DNA of 64,000 nucleotides from Gordonia oryzae (GTDB taxonomy: Bacteria; Actinomycetota; Actinomycetes; Mycobacteriales; Mycobacteriaceae), in NCBI RefSeq assembly GCF_003797185.1, contig NZ_RKMH01000019.1:1-64000 (forward strand), in the 5' to 3' direction. The notes beneath the pieces were generated by a model. It worked only from the letters and a program-made list of their open reading frames with translations, did not search any database and had not been told where the DNA came from. The position numbers and the translations under genes were made by a program. Positions 18,167 to 26,094 of the stretch are shown in pieces; position 1 is the stretch's first letter; the number at the start of each line of letters is the position of its first letter.

Positions 18167-18876
18167 CGCAGTCTCCCCTTATCGTCGACGGTCCACTCGC
18201 CGAGCGCCCGGGTCAGATCATCGACGACACGCGCGAGAAGTTGCGCACCGTGTTCGGCGGTGGCCGTTCGCGGGTCGCCCAGTATTCCGTTCTCGCTGAC
18301 CGCGGCGACACCACCGGTACGCATCGGCGCCATCAACGCGCCGATCGGCTCACGGTTACCCGCCTCGATCCGGTCGGTTCGCACCAACTCCGGCGAAAGA
18401 TACAGCAGCACAGAGGTTTCAGTGTGTCCAGCGTGAGCATCGGAATCGGCGAACATGCACGGATACCAGGCCACGTCGCGCGCCTCATAGCGCAGTTTGG
18501 CGACCGACGCGGCCAGCGTGGGGACGTTGCCGCCGTGACCGTTGACGAAGGCAATGCGCCGCGCCCAGCGGCAGGCGCTACGACCGTATTCGACGAGCAG
18601 GTCGGCCAGTGCCTGCTGCCCCAGCGAGATCGTCCCGGCGAAACCCTCGTGCTCACCGCTGGCTCCGTAGGCGATTTCCGGCGCGACCGCGACCGGGGCG
18701 CCCGCGGGCAATTCCGAGCGGACGGCGGTGGCCACCGCGACGGCGATGCGGGTGTCGGTGTCGAGCGGGAGATGCGGCCCATGCTGTTCGACCGAGCCGA
18801 TCGGAACGAGAAGGGTCAGTTCTGCCGGCGTCACTTGCGGCCATGCGTATTGCCCCAGCGTCGCCGTTCGCACCAT
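18163..18876 (-). CDS. mftE: Mycofactocin peptidase MftE (creatininase family)
   Basis: This 237-residue creatininase-family metalloprotease has VPIGSVEQHGPHLPLDTDT (about residues 24-42), with metal ligands Glu and His. Other motifs are YGASGEHEGFAGTISL, NGHGGN and SDAHAGHTETS, which complete the binuclear site. MftE cleaves the modified MftA tail to release AHDP. ATG 18876 has no Shine-Dalgarno but has a TAGACT -10 element ending 7 nt upstream, so it appears leaderless. It begins the mftEFG block and diverges from the racemase gene at 19060. Confidence 0.93.
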   Translation of the reverse strand: MVRTATLGQYAWPQVTPAELTLLVPIGSVEQHGPHLPLDTDTRIAVAVATAVRSELPAGAPVAVAPEIAYGASGEHEGFAGTISLGQQALADLLVEYGRSACRWARRIAFVNGHGGNVPTLAASVAKLRYEARDVAWYPCMFADSDAHAGHTETSVLLYLSPELVRTDRIEAGNREPIGALMAPMRTGGVAAVSENGILGDPRTATAEHGAQLLARVVDDLTRALGEWTVDDKGRLR

Positions 18877-18883
18877 TCGGACG

Positions 18884-18889
18884 AGTCTA
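18884..18889 (-). promoter_or_regulatory. Leaderless -10 element (TAGACT) for mftEFG
   Basis: On the minus strand TAGACT (18889-18884) fits TANNNT and ends exactly 7 nt before the mftE ATG at 18876. No ribosome site is present, so transcription probably starts at the ATG. This gives mftEFG its own promoter, separate from mftABCD. The rest of the divergent 18877-19059 gap shows no clear operator. Confidence 0.45.
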
Positions 18890-19059
18890 ATGTGCGCGGC
18901 GCCTCGGGGTAAGCCGGTCGTCACCAATTGCACCACCATGATTCCCTCGTCGGACCCGCTTGGACGAGCGCTCGATCGGTTGTGGAATCCTGGACCACAG
19001 TATGCGTCGCAGAACACGGTCGGCACGGCAAGGTCGACACCATTCGAGGGAGGACGTCC

Positions 19060-20172
19060 ATGACGGCAGATTCGACACCCACCAGCGGTAAGAGCGGACC
19101 GCTGAATCGATTGCGCGTGATCGAGTTCGCGGGTATTGGTCCGGGCCCGCACGCAGCGATGATGCTCGCCGACCTCGGCGCCGACGTCATCCGGGTGCAG
19201 CGGCCCGGAACCCTCCCGGTCGAGGGCCGCAATGCCGACGCGTTGCTACGCGGGCGTCGCGTCGTCGAGGCCAACCTCAAGGACCCGGCCGACCGCGACA
19301 CCATCCTCGGGTTGATCGCGAAGGCCGACGTGATTATCGAAGGATTCCGCCCCGGCGTGATGGAACGACTCGGCTTCGGGCCCGATGATCTGGCCGAGGT
19401 CAACGCCGGCCTGGTCTACGGCCGCATGACCGGCTGGGGCCAGGACGGGCCGCGCGCCGAGCTCGCCGGCCACGACATCAACTACATCTCGCTGACGGGC
19501 CTGCTCCATGCCATCGGCCGTCACGGCGAGCGTCCGGTGCCCCCGCTCAATCTCGCCGGCGACTTCGGTGGCGGCTCGATGTTCCTCGTGATGGGAGTGC
19601 TCTCGGCTCTCGTCGAGCGCCAGTTCTCCGGTCGCGGCCAGGTGGTCGATGCCGCCATGGTCGACGGGGCTTCCGTTCTGGGGCAGATGATGTGGGCCTT
19701 CCGCGGTACCGGCCTGTGGTCGGACGAGCGCGGGGTGAACATGCTCGACACCGGCGCCCCGTATTACGAGGTGTACGAGACCTCCGACGGCAAGTACATG
19801 GCCGTCGGAGCGATCGAGCCGCAGTTCTATGCCGCACTCCTCAACGGTCTCGGACTCGCCGATGCCGACCTGCCGGACCAGAACGACATCGCGAGGTGGC
19901 CGGAGCTCAAGAAGGTCTTCACCGAGACCTTTGCCTCGCGCACCCGCGACGAATGGGCCAAGGTGTTCGACGGGACCGACGCCTGCACCTCACCGGTACT
20001 GACCTTCGCCGAGGCTCCCACCGACCCACACATGGCGGCGCGCGCCAACCTCCTCGAGATCGACGGCGTCATGCAGGCACAAGTGGCGCCGCGGTTCTCG
20101 CGCACCTCGCCGGAGACGCCGAGCGGACCGGCCCGCCAGGCCACCGATCCGTCCACCATCTGGACCGACTGA
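19060..20172 (+). CDS. mcr: Alpha-methylacyl-CoA racemase (CaiB/BaiF family)
   Basis: This 370-residue class III CoA-transferase-fold enzyme has the motif [20 protein letters not shown] (residues 23-42). The catalytic pair is His138 in AGHDINYIS and Asp168 in [11 protein letters not shown], each offset by 12 from His126/Asp156 of M. tuberculosis MCR. It epimerises 2-methyl-branched acyl-CoAs so they can enter beta-oxidation, as for sterol side chains or pristanic acid. GGGAGGA precedes ATG 19060. It lies inside the mycofactocin locus, before a KstR-controlled SDR, which fits sterol or isoprenoid catabolism. Confidence 0.88.
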   Translation: MTADSTPTSGKSGPLNRLRVIEFAGIGPGPHAAMMLADLGADVIRVQRPGTLPVEGRNADALLRGRRVVEANLKDPADRDTILGLIAKADVIIEGFRPGVMERLGFGPDDLAEVNAGLVYGRMTGWGQDGPRAELAGHDINYISLTGLLHAIGRHGERPVPPLNLAGDFGGGSMFLVMGVLSALVERQFSGRGQVVDAAMVDGASVLGQMMWAFRGTGLWSDERGVNMLDTGAPYYEVYETSDGKYMAVGAIEPQFYAALLNGLGLADADLPDQNDIARWPELKKVFTETFASRTRDEWAKVFDGTDACTSPVLTFAEAPTDPHMAARANLLEIDGVMQAQVAPRFSRTSPETPSGPARQATDPSTIWTD

Positions 20173-20258
20173 CCGGATCCCAGCTCCTCGGTCAGATGCG
20201 GGGCGCCGACGATGTCGTCGGCGCCCCGTCTCGTCGCGACAGCTCTCTGCACCTCACC

Positions 20259-20531
20259 GACAGCGCCTTTCCTCGCGCCGACAGCGCCTATCTCCGCGCC
20301 GACAGCGCCTTTCCCCGCGCCGACAGCGCCTATCCTCGCGCCGACAGCGCCTATCCTCGCGCCGACAGCGCCTATCCTCGCGCCGACAGCGCCTATCCTC
20401 GCGCCGACAGCGCCTATCCTCGCGCCGACAGCGCCTATCCTCGCGCCGACAGCGCCTATCCTCGCGCCGACAGCGCCTATCTCCGCCCCGACAGCGCCTT
20501 TCCCCGCGCCGACAGCGCTCTCCGACGGCGG
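20259..20531 (+). repeat. 21-bp minisatellite array A, 13 units
   Basis: Twelve clear 21-bp units (20259-20510) and one degenerate unit (20511-20531) repeat head to tail. Each starts GACAGCGCC; seven consecutive ones (20322-20468) are identical. On the minus strand each has the core GCGCTGTCGGCG shared with the arrays at 21419 and 25816. GCGC on each side of a 5-nt loop can form a small hairpin. Another core lies at 20538-20549. The array lies between the racemase stop and the SDR promoter. Both strands stay open only because 21 is a multiple of three. Confidence 0.95.
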
Positions 20532-20580
20532 CCGCCCCAACGCCGACAGCGCATTCTCCCGGTAGCCCACCCCAACGAAA

Positions 20581-20594
20581 TAGAACGTGTTACA
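20581..20594 (+). promoter_or_regulatory. KstR operator upstream of the SDR gene
   Basis: TAGAACGTGTTACA matches the KstR consensus TNNAACNNGTTNNA at every fixed position. It ends 8 bp before the SDR ATG and overlaps its -10 element, so a bound repressor would block RNA polymerase. KstR is the TetR repressor of cholesterol catabolism genes in mycobacteria and rhodococci and is relieved by sterol-derived CoA thioesters. The kstR gene itself is not in the window. Confidence 0.75.
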
Positions 20595-20595
20595 G
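20590..20595 (+). promoter_or_regulatory. Leaderless -10 element (TACAGT) for the SDR gene
   Basis: TACAGT fits TANNNT and ends 7 nt before ATG 20603, the same spacing as for mftE and the SigC-like gene. A T-run, not a Shine-Dalgarno, separates it from the ATG. It overlaps the KstR operator. Confidence 0.45.
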
Positions 20596-20602
20596 TTTTT
20601 TC

Positions 20603-21418
20603 ATGGGACAGTTCGACGGCAAGGTCGTCTACATCACCGGCATCGCCCGTGGCCAGGGCCGCAATCACGCGATCCGATTCGCCCGTGAGGGTGCGTCGAT
20701 CATCGGACTCGACATCGCCGGCGAAGTCGCCGACCACATCACCTATCCGGCGTCGACGTCGGACGATCTTGCCGAGACAATTCGCCTCGTCACGGAAGCC
20801 GGCGGCAAAATCCTTGCACGTCAGGGGGATACGCGAGATCTGGCGTTCCAGGAAGAACTCGTTGCCGACGGCGTGGCCCAATTCGGCCGCCTCGATCATG
20901 TGATCGCCAACGCCGGAATCCTCTCGTGGGGCCTCACCTGGGAACTGTCCGAACGCGAATTCACCGACGTCCTCGACGTCAACGTGGTCGGCACGTGGAA
21001 GACGTTGCGCGCCACCATTCCCTCGCTGCTGGAGACCGACGCCGAGGACCGCTCGATCGTCATCATCTCCTCGGTCGCCGGGCTCAAGGCGATGCCCGTC
21101 CAGGCGGCGTACTCGGCGTCGAAGTACGCGCTCACCGGACTGGCACAGACAACCGCCAAAGAACTCGCCCCGCGTCGCGTCCGCGTCAACTCAATCCACC
21201 CCTACGCCGTCAACACGCCGATGGGCATCGCCGACTCCGCGGCCATGAAGGTCTTCGAGATGGGCGAGTACACAAGGTATTTCATCTCGATGATGGATCA
21301 CTTCCCGGTTGCCTCGCTCGACGACATCTCTGACGCCGTGCTCTACCTCACCTCACCACAAGCGCGCGCTGTCACCGGTTCGCAGTTCCAGATCGACATG
21401 GGAAACTCCAAAGTCTGA
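20603..21418 (+). CDS. Mycofactocin-coupled short-chain dehydrogenase/reductase
   Basis: This 271-residue Rossmann enzyme has the cofactor motif TGIARGQGRNHAIRFAREGA (residues 12-31), NAG in IANAGILSW, the catalytic Ser in VIISSVAGLKA and the YxxxK in AYSASKYAL. The GQGR/NHA pattern and the 270-280 residue length match the carveol-dehydrogenase-like family that uses mycofactocin with non-exchangeable NAD. Likely substrates are hydroxylated sterol or terpenoid intermediates. KstR and leaderless promoter elements sit directly upstream. The minisatellite array B begins at the base after its stop codon. Confidence 0.85.
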   Translation: MGQFDGKVVYITGIARGQGRNHAIRFAREGASIIGLDIAGEVADHITYPASTSDDLAETIRLVTEAGGKILARQGDTRDLAFQEELVADGVAQFGRLDHVIANAGILSWGLTWELSEREFTDVLDVNVVGTWKTLRATIPSLLETDAEDRSIVIISSVAGLKAMPVQAAYSASKYALTGLAQTTAKELAPRRVRVNSIHPYAVNTPMGIADSAAMKVFEMGEYTRYFISMMDHFPVASLDDISDAVLYLTSPQARAVTGSQFQIDMGNSKV

Positions 21419-21796
21419 GCACCGTCGACGACCAATAGAGCGCCGTCGGCGAAATACACGGCGCCGTCGGCGAATAACAGAGCGCCGTCGGCGGGATACA
21501 CGGCGCCGTCGGCGAATAACAGAGCGCCGTCGGCGAAATACACGGCGCCGTCGGCGAATAACAGAGCGCCGTCGGCGAAATACACGGCGCCGTCGGCGAA
21601 CAACAGAGCGCCGTCGGCGGGATGCACGGCGCCGTCGACGACCAATAGAGCGCCGTCGACGAAATACACAGCGCCGTCGACGACCAATAGAGCGCCGTCG
21701 GCGAAATACACGGCGCCGTCGGCGAATAACAGAGCGCCGTCGGCGGGATACAGAGCGCCGTCGGCGACCAACAGAGCGCCGTCGGCGGGATGCACG
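21419..21796 (+). repeat. 21-bp minisatellite array B, 18 units in 42-bp alternation
   Basis: Eighteen 21-bp units run without a break from the base after the SDR stop to 21796. Most start GCGCCGTCGGCG, containing CGCC-GTC-GGCG, a self-complementary mini-stem. The other nine bases alternate between two main types (AAATACACG-like and AATAACAGA-like), so the array is nine 42-bp dimers. The first unit and a few others read GTCGACG in the core. Downstream is the convergent mftD gene, which ends at 21851. The array could act as a transcribed barrier between the two genes, but no standard terminator U-run is seen. Confidence 0.95.
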
Positions 21797-21850
21797 GCGC
21801 CCTGTTGTTCGTAGCCCTGTTTGTGCCGGGTTCTTCCGACCCAGAGTTGC

Positions 21851-23053
21851 TCAGACGCCGCCGAAGGACCGCTCGAAGTCCTCGCCGATGATCAGGTCGT
21901 CGCGCGTCAGGTCGTCAATGCTCTTGTGGCCCAATCCCATCACCACGCTGTCGAGGCCCATGCGGAGCAAATCGAGGACGTTCTCGACTCCGGCCTGACC
22001 GTTGGCCGCCAGGCCCCACAGGTAGGCGCGACCGATCATCACCGCACGCGCTCCGAGTGCCAGCGCCTTGGCGACGTCGCTACCCCGGCGGATACCGCCG
22101 TCGAGCAGGACCTCGATCTGATCGCCGACCGCCTCGGCGATGCCCGGCAGGAGGCGGATGGTGGCGGGCGTGCCATCGAGGTTGTTTCCACCGTGGTTGG
22201 ACACCGATAGCGCGGTCGCACCGATGTCGACGGCCCGCTTCGCGTCGTCGAGGCGGGTGACGCCCTTGACCATGAACGGTCCGCCCCACTGCTCGCGGAG
22301 CCACTGCAGGTCGTCCCAGGTGGGCGGGGCGGTGCTCATCCACTCGCCGTAGGCGCCGAAGAAGGTCGGTCCGGGCTGCCCTTTGCCCCTGGAGACGTTG
22401 GGCGCGCTCAGGTCGGGAATGATGATCTTGCCGTCGCGAATCCAGTCCATCGCATAGCGCGGCTTGACCGCGATCTCCGGCGCCAGCCGCAGCAGAGCCT
22501 TGACGTCGACCTTCTCCGGGATCTCCGGGCTGCCCCAGTCGCGACCAATGTTGAACACCCAGTCGGTCGTGACGATCAGACCTTTCGCGCCGGCCTCCTT
22601 GGCGCGCATGGCACGCGCCAGGATCTCGTCGCGACTACCAAGCCAGTAGATCTGGAAGAAGATCTTGTCGTTGACCGCGGTGACCTCCTCGACCGGTTGA
22701 GACGCGAAGCTGGACAAGCCCATCGCGGTACCGCGGGCTGCCGCGGCGCGCGCCACCGCGACCTCGCCGTCGGGGTCGACGGCCTGTACGCCGGTGGGAC
22801 TGATCATCACCGGAAACGACAGGTCCTGCCCCATCACGGTGGTGGAGAGTTCGCGGTCGGGCTGCACGCCGATCACGTGCGGGGCCAACCCGATCTCGGA
22901 GTACGCGTCGACGTTGTCGCGCGCCGTCACGCCGGCCTGGGTGCCGGCGATCAGCGAGGAGTAGACCGACTTTGGCAGTCGCTTCTTGGCGCGGCACTGC
23001 GCTTCGTGAACGGTTTCGAACCAGGGGTTGCGGGCCCAGGGATTGGTGACCAT
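21851..23053 (-). CDS. mftD: Mycofactocin FMN oxidoreductase MftD
   Basis: This 400-residue FMN enzyme of the alpha-hydroxy-acid oxidase family has FPVMISPTGVQAVDPDGEVA, the lysine and glycine motifs of GPFMVKGVTRLDDAKRAVD, the catalytic His in LSVSNHGGNNLDG, and LLDGGIRRGSDVAKALALGA for phosphate binding. MftD converts AHDP to premycofactocin, making the redox-active alpha-keto amide. ATG 23053 has TAGGAAC upstream. It is the last gene of the mftABCD block, with a 97-bp gap after mftC. Confidence 0.93.
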   Translation of the reverse strand: MVTNPWARNPWFETVHEAQCRAKKRLPKSVYSSLIAGTQAGVTARDNVDAYSEIGLAPHVIGVQPDRELSTTVMGQDLSFPVMISPTGVQAVDPDGEVAVARAAAARGTAMGLSSFASQPVEEVTAVNDKIFFQIYWLGSRDEILARAMRAKEAGAKGLIVTTDWVFNIGRDWGSPEIPEKVDVKALLRLAPEIAVKPRYAMDWIRDGKIIIPDLSAPNVSRGKGQPGPTFFGAYGEWMSTAPPTWDDLQWLREQWGGPFMVKGVTRLDDAKRAVDIGATALSVSNHGGNNLDGTPATIRLLPGIAEAVGDQIEVLLDGGIRRGSDVAKALALGARAVMIGRAYLWGLAANGQAGVENVLDLLRMGLDSVVMGLGHKSIDDLTRDDLIIGEDFERSFGGV

Positions 23054-23150
23054 TATGTGTTCCTACCTATTTTCTTCTCTTGTTCGTCGCAGCATCGAAT
23101 CACCCAGGGCCCCCGACCCGGGAGCCCGACGATCCGCCACGCGGGGGGTA

Positions 23151-24428
23151 CTACAGGGCGAATCCCGCCAACGGGTTCTCATCGCAGTTCTTCGACGGCG
23201 GCCCAACGATCGGGGTGATCTCGCCGTCGGGTTGCCTGGTCATCAGGGTCAACGGAGTACCTCGCGAATGATCTTTGTTCGCAGTTGGTTTGGCGCGCTC
23301 ACCGGCCAGCAGCTCTTCGCCATATCCCTGCACGCACTCGGGGTCGGGTCCGGCCAGCGGCAGTCCGGTGAAGAATTTGGCCGCCATGCAGCCGCCGCGG
23401 CATGCGTCGAAATGGGCACAGCGCGTGCAGGCTCCGGCGTTCTGTGGCTCACGGAGTTCGGTGAAGAGGTCCGATTTCTGCCATATCTGCTGGAAGCCGC
23501 CGTCAGTCGTGATGTTTCCGGCGAGGAAGTTCTCGTGGATCGCGAACGGGCAGGCGTAGACGTCACCGACCGGGTCGATGAGACACACCACGCGACCCGC
23601 GCCGCATAGATTCAGTCCGGGCAGGCCGGACCCGCCGGCCCCACCGAACGCCGACAAATGGAAGAACGAGTCGCCGGTGAGGACGTTCTCGCCATGTGCG
23701 ATGAGCCAGTCGTAAAGTTCGCGCTGCTGTTCGGGCAACGGGTGCAGGTCGTCCCAGACGTCGGCGCCGCGGCCCGACGGACGCAGCCGGGTGATGCGCA
23801 GAGTGGCGTTGTAGCGATCGGCGAGAGCCTTGAACTCGTCGAGCTGCGCCACGTTCTGCCGCGTCATCACCACCGATATCTTCGCGTCGGCGAATCCCGC
23901 CTCGTGGAGGTTCTCCAGCGCGCGCACCGCCATGTCGAACGAGCCAGGGCCACGCACGGCGTCGTTGACTTCTGCTGTCGCACCATCCAGCGAGATCTGC
24001 ACGTCGACGTAGTCCGACGCGGCCAGCCGCGCGGCGACCGTCTTGTCGATGCGTAAACCGTTGGTGGAGAACTTCACTCCCACCTGGTGGCTGGTGGCGT
24101 AATCGACGAGCTCCCAGAAATCCGGGCGCACCGTCGGTTCCCCGCCACCGATGTTGACGTAGAAGACCTGCATGCGCTGTAGCTCGTCGATGATCGCCTT
24201 GCACTGTTCGGTCGACAGCTCACGCGGGTCGCGCTTGCCCGAGGACGACAGACAGTGCACACATGCCAGGTTGCAGGCGTAAGTCAGCTCCCACGTCAGG
24301 CAGATCGGGGCGTCGAGCCCTTTCTCGAACTGATCGACCAGACGCCCGACCTGGGGGGGCGCGCTGGGACGGCGCGACGGCATGGCGGCGAGTTCGGTTG
24401 CAGTGGGCGGCAACTCGAGTGTGGTCAT
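23151..24428 (-). CDS. mftC: Mycofactocin radical SAM maturase MftC
   Basis: This 425-residue radical SAM/SPASM enzyme has the cluster motif CNLACVHC (CxxxCxxC, about residues 52-59) after LTWELTYA. GGGEPTVRPDFW follows for SAM binding. The SPASM cysteines include CGAGRVVCLIDPVGDVYACP and the cluster CTRCAHFDACRGGC near the C-terminus. MftC decarboxylates and cross-links the C-terminal Val-Tyr of MftA. The N-terminal 45 residues probably help bind MftB-MftA. It starts 54 bp after mftB. Confidence 0.95.
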   Translation of the reverse strand: MTTLELPPTATELAAMPSRRPSAPPQVGRLVDQFEKGLDAPICLTWELTYACNLACVHCLSSSGKRDPRELSTEQCKAIIDELQRMQVFYVNIGGGEPTVRPDFWELVDYATSHQVGVKFSTNGLRIDKTVAARLAASDYVDVQISLDGATAEVNDAVRGPGSFDMAVRALENLHEAGFADAKISVVMTRQNVAQLDEFKALADRYNATLRITRLRPSGRGADVWDDLHPLPEQQRELYDWLIAHGENVLTGDSFFHLSAFGGAGGSGLPGLNLCGAGRVVCLIDPVGDVYACPFAIHENFLAGNITTDGGFQQIWQKSDLFTELREPQNAGACTRCAHFDACRGGCMAAKFFTGLPLAGPDPECVQGYGEELLAGERAKPTANKDHSRGTPLTLMTRQPDGEITPIVGPPSKNCDENPLAGFAL

Positions 24429-24482
24429 CTTCAGGTCTCCTTGGGCTCGAGGAGCGGTGGTGGATGGTGGAGAATGCGCCCG

Positions 24483-24833
24483 TCAGCGGCGGACAATCAT
24501 CCCGGAGTCGGCCAGGGCGGTCAGCGCCTGCACATAGAGCGCGCGCTCGGCGGCTTCGATCCCGGCAACAGCCAGAGCGGCCTCGGCGTCGGCGTGCTCG
24601 GCGAGGGACCGCACGATCCCGACGACGGTCAGGTTCTTGAGGAATGAGAGCTTGCGAGTACCGAAGTGATACAGCAACGCCCCGAAGGGTTCCGGGCGTA
24701 GCGCGACCTTGGGGTTGAGCTCCCAAGCGGCGTCGAGATCGAACGTGGACACGGTGGCGGGGGTGTCGCGCCGGTTGCCGGCGACCGCGAAGCCGCGATC
24801 GCCGGCAACCGGAGCAGATGTCGGGGTAGACAT
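24483..24833 (-). CDS. mftB: Mycofactocin RRE chaperone MftB
   Basis: This 116-residue protein has the PqqD-like RiPP recognition fold seen in MftB. Signs are FDLDAAWELNPKVALRPEPF, then FGTRKLSFLKNLTVVGIVRSL with alternating beta-strand hydrophobics. It binds the MftA leader and presents it to MftC. ATG 24833 overlaps the mftA stop by one base (TGATG), so the two are translationally coupled. The first 25 residues are polar and variable. Confidence 0.92.
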   Translation of the reverse strand: MSTPTSAPVAGDRGFAVAGNRRDTPATVSTFDLDAAWELNPKVALRPEPFGALLYHFGTRKLSFLKNLTVVGIVRSLAEHADAEAALAVAGIEAAERALYVQALTALADSGMIVRR

Positions 24834-24955
24834 CAGTACACCCCGCACATCCCGTCGATCGAGACCTCTTCAACGAGGGATTCACCCACGAGCTCGGTCT
24901 CGACGTCGGCGGGCACCGACACGTCCTGAGCTGCCTTGGCAGTGTGATCGGCCAT
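24833..24955 (-). CDS. mftA: Mycofactocin precursor peptide MftA
   Basis: The minus strand encodes 40 residues starting [10 protein letters not shown] and ending with the mycofactocin core IDGMCGVY. The last two residues, Val and Tyr, are the ones decarboxylated and cross-linked by MftC. The acidic middle (about residues 17-32) is the leader recognised by MftB. AGGAGG lies 8 nt before ATG 24955, the best ribosome site in the locus, as expected for a highly made precursor. The gene is easily missed because of its size. Confidence 0.97.
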   Translation of the reverse strand: MADHTAKAAQDVSVPADVETELVGESLVEEVSIDGMCGVY

Positions 24956-24981
24956 GATCCAAACCTCCTAATATTTGGGTA

Positions 24982-25030
24982 GTGATGTGAATCACCGATC
25001 AGTATAATGGCACCGAGTGCAGAATTGCAC
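24982..25030. promoter_or_regulatory. Divergent mftA/mftR promoter region with two inverted repeats
   Basis: The 130-bp gap between mftA and mftR is AT-richer than its surroundings. TATAAT (25003-25008) reads toward mftR and the overlapping TATACT (25007-25002) toward mftA, so the two -10 elements share DNA. Flanking them are two different 5-4-5 inverted repeats: GTGAT-GTGA-ATCAC (24982-24995) on the mftA side and GTGCA-GAAT-TGCAC (25017-25030) on the mftR side. Each repeat lies near the predicted start site of its gene. MftR is the likely binder of one or both; this is inference. Confidence 0.5.
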
Positions 25031-25085
25031 CCCCCAGCCGAAAACTGACCACCCGGACGGGCACCGACCTGGTGAGAGAGGTCTG

Positions 25086-25682
25086 ATGACGACCGAGAAC
25101 TCGACGGCGCCGGGCCGACGCCCGCGCACCAGCCGTGCACAGATCAGCGCGACCGCCATCGACCTGTTCACCACCGTCGGCTTCGAGGAAACCAGCGTCG
25201 ACGATATCGCCGACGCCGTCGGCATCGCGCGTCGCACACTGTTCCGCTATTTCCCCTCGAAGAACGCGATCCCGTGGGGCGATTTCGACGCCCACCTCGA
25301 CGACCTGCGCGCACTACTCGCCGAGATCCCCGACGACCTCTCCATCGCCGAGGCCGTCACCCGGGCGCTGATCGCCTTCAACGAGGTGCCTGCGGAGTTT
25401 CTCGACGGACACCGCCGACGCATGCAGCTACTCCTGGGGGTGCCGAGCCTACAAGCACATTCGATGTTGATGTACGCCGACTGGCGCCACGTCATCGCCG
25501 AGTTCTGCGCCCATCGGCTCGGCCTGGATGAAGTCGCCCACCTCCCGCAGACGATCGGCTGGCTGTGCCTGGGCACCGCTCTGGCCGCCTACGAACAATG
25601 GCTCGCCCATCCCGACGCCGACCTCGACGCGCTCATCCGGGCGGGGTGCGCGACGCTGGCCGCAGGGCTGCAGGGGCTCTAG
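25086..25682 (+). CDS. mftR: Mycofactocin TetR-family regulator MftR
   Basis: This 198-residue TetR protein has an N-terminal HTH: ATAIDLFTTVGFEETSVDDI, then AVGIARRTLFRYFPSKNAIPWGDF. The WGDF ending of the DNA-binding domain is typical of MftR. MftR represses mft genes and responds to long-chain acyl-CoA in M. smegmatis. It diverges from mftA. GAGAGG precedes ATG 25086; a longer frame upstream would run through the shared promoter. Confidence 0.9.
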   Translation: MTTENSTAPGRRPRTSRAQISATAIDLFTTVGFEETSVDDIADAVGIARRTLFRYFPSKNAIPWGDFDAHLDDLRALLAEIPDDLSIAEAVTRALIAFNEVPAEFLDGHRRRMQLLLGVPSLQAHSMLMYADWRHVIAEFCAHRLGLDEVAHLPQTIGWLCLGTALAAYEQWLAHPDADLDALIRAGCATLAAGLQGL

Positions 25683-25815
25683 AGTGCTCATCACCATCGA
25701 GAGATCCCGTCTGCGACTCGGCGACGTGCGTGAAGTCCTCGATGGCGAGGTTCGCGATCGACGGGTTCGCCCGAGCCGGACCCGTCGACTCAAGCCCCGT
25801 CGACGAGATCTGGGG

Positions 25816-25933
25816 GCGCTGTCGAGGAGACCGAGAGCGCTGTCGAGGAGACCAAGAGCGCTGTCGAGGAGACCGAGAGCGCCGTCGAGGAGACCGAGAG
25901 CGCTGTCGGCGAGAAACAGAGCGCTGTCGAGGG
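25816..25933 (+). repeat. 21-bp minisatellite array C, 5.6 units
   Basis: Five full 21-bp units (25816-25920) and 13 bases of a sixth (25921-25933) repeat head to tail. The core is GCGCTGTCGAGG and most units end GAGACCGAGA. The fifth unit (25900-25920) differs from array B units of the AATAACAGA type at only three of 21 bases, which ties arrays B and C to one family. The array lies about 130 bp after the mftR stop. The rest of 25683-26094 contains a KstR operator and promoter but no credible gene. Confidence 0.93.
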
Positions 25934-26028
25934 AATGCCTGCGACACAGCCGCCACCGACCGCCCCTCTACCCTGGAACCGATCGCCTTGCCGGTGTCCA
26001 CAGCCCGACATCTAGGCTAGGCTCAAAG

Positions 26029-26053
26029 TAGAACGTGTTCTAGTTTCTACACT
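26029..26053 (+). promoter_or_regulatory. KstR operator and -10 element upstream of kshB-like gene
   Basis: TAGAACGTGTTCTA (26029-26042) matches TNNAACNNGTTNNA perfectly. TACACT (26048-26053), a TANNNT -10, lies 5 bp downstream. The start site would fall near 26060, leaving a short leader with the AGGAGA ribosome site before ATG 26095. Repression by KstR is expected, as for kshB in mycobacteria and rhodococci. Confidence 0.75.
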
Positions 26054-26094
26054 GTCAACTCTTGCACCTTCCCCGACGCCAGGAGACCTGAGGC

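Noticed and set aside
19827..20570. Minus-strand repeat protein (GAVGARI units) over array A
   Set aside because: The open frame is an effect of a 21-bp period; it overlaps the racemase gene and has no ribosome site.
21343..21795. Minus-strand repeat protein (ADGALL units) over array B
   Set aside because: Same cause: a multiple-of-three repeat. It overlaps the SDR gene and lacks a start signal.
20259..21796. CRISPR-like arrays
   Set aside because: Units are joined head to tail with no spacers, and no cas genes are present.
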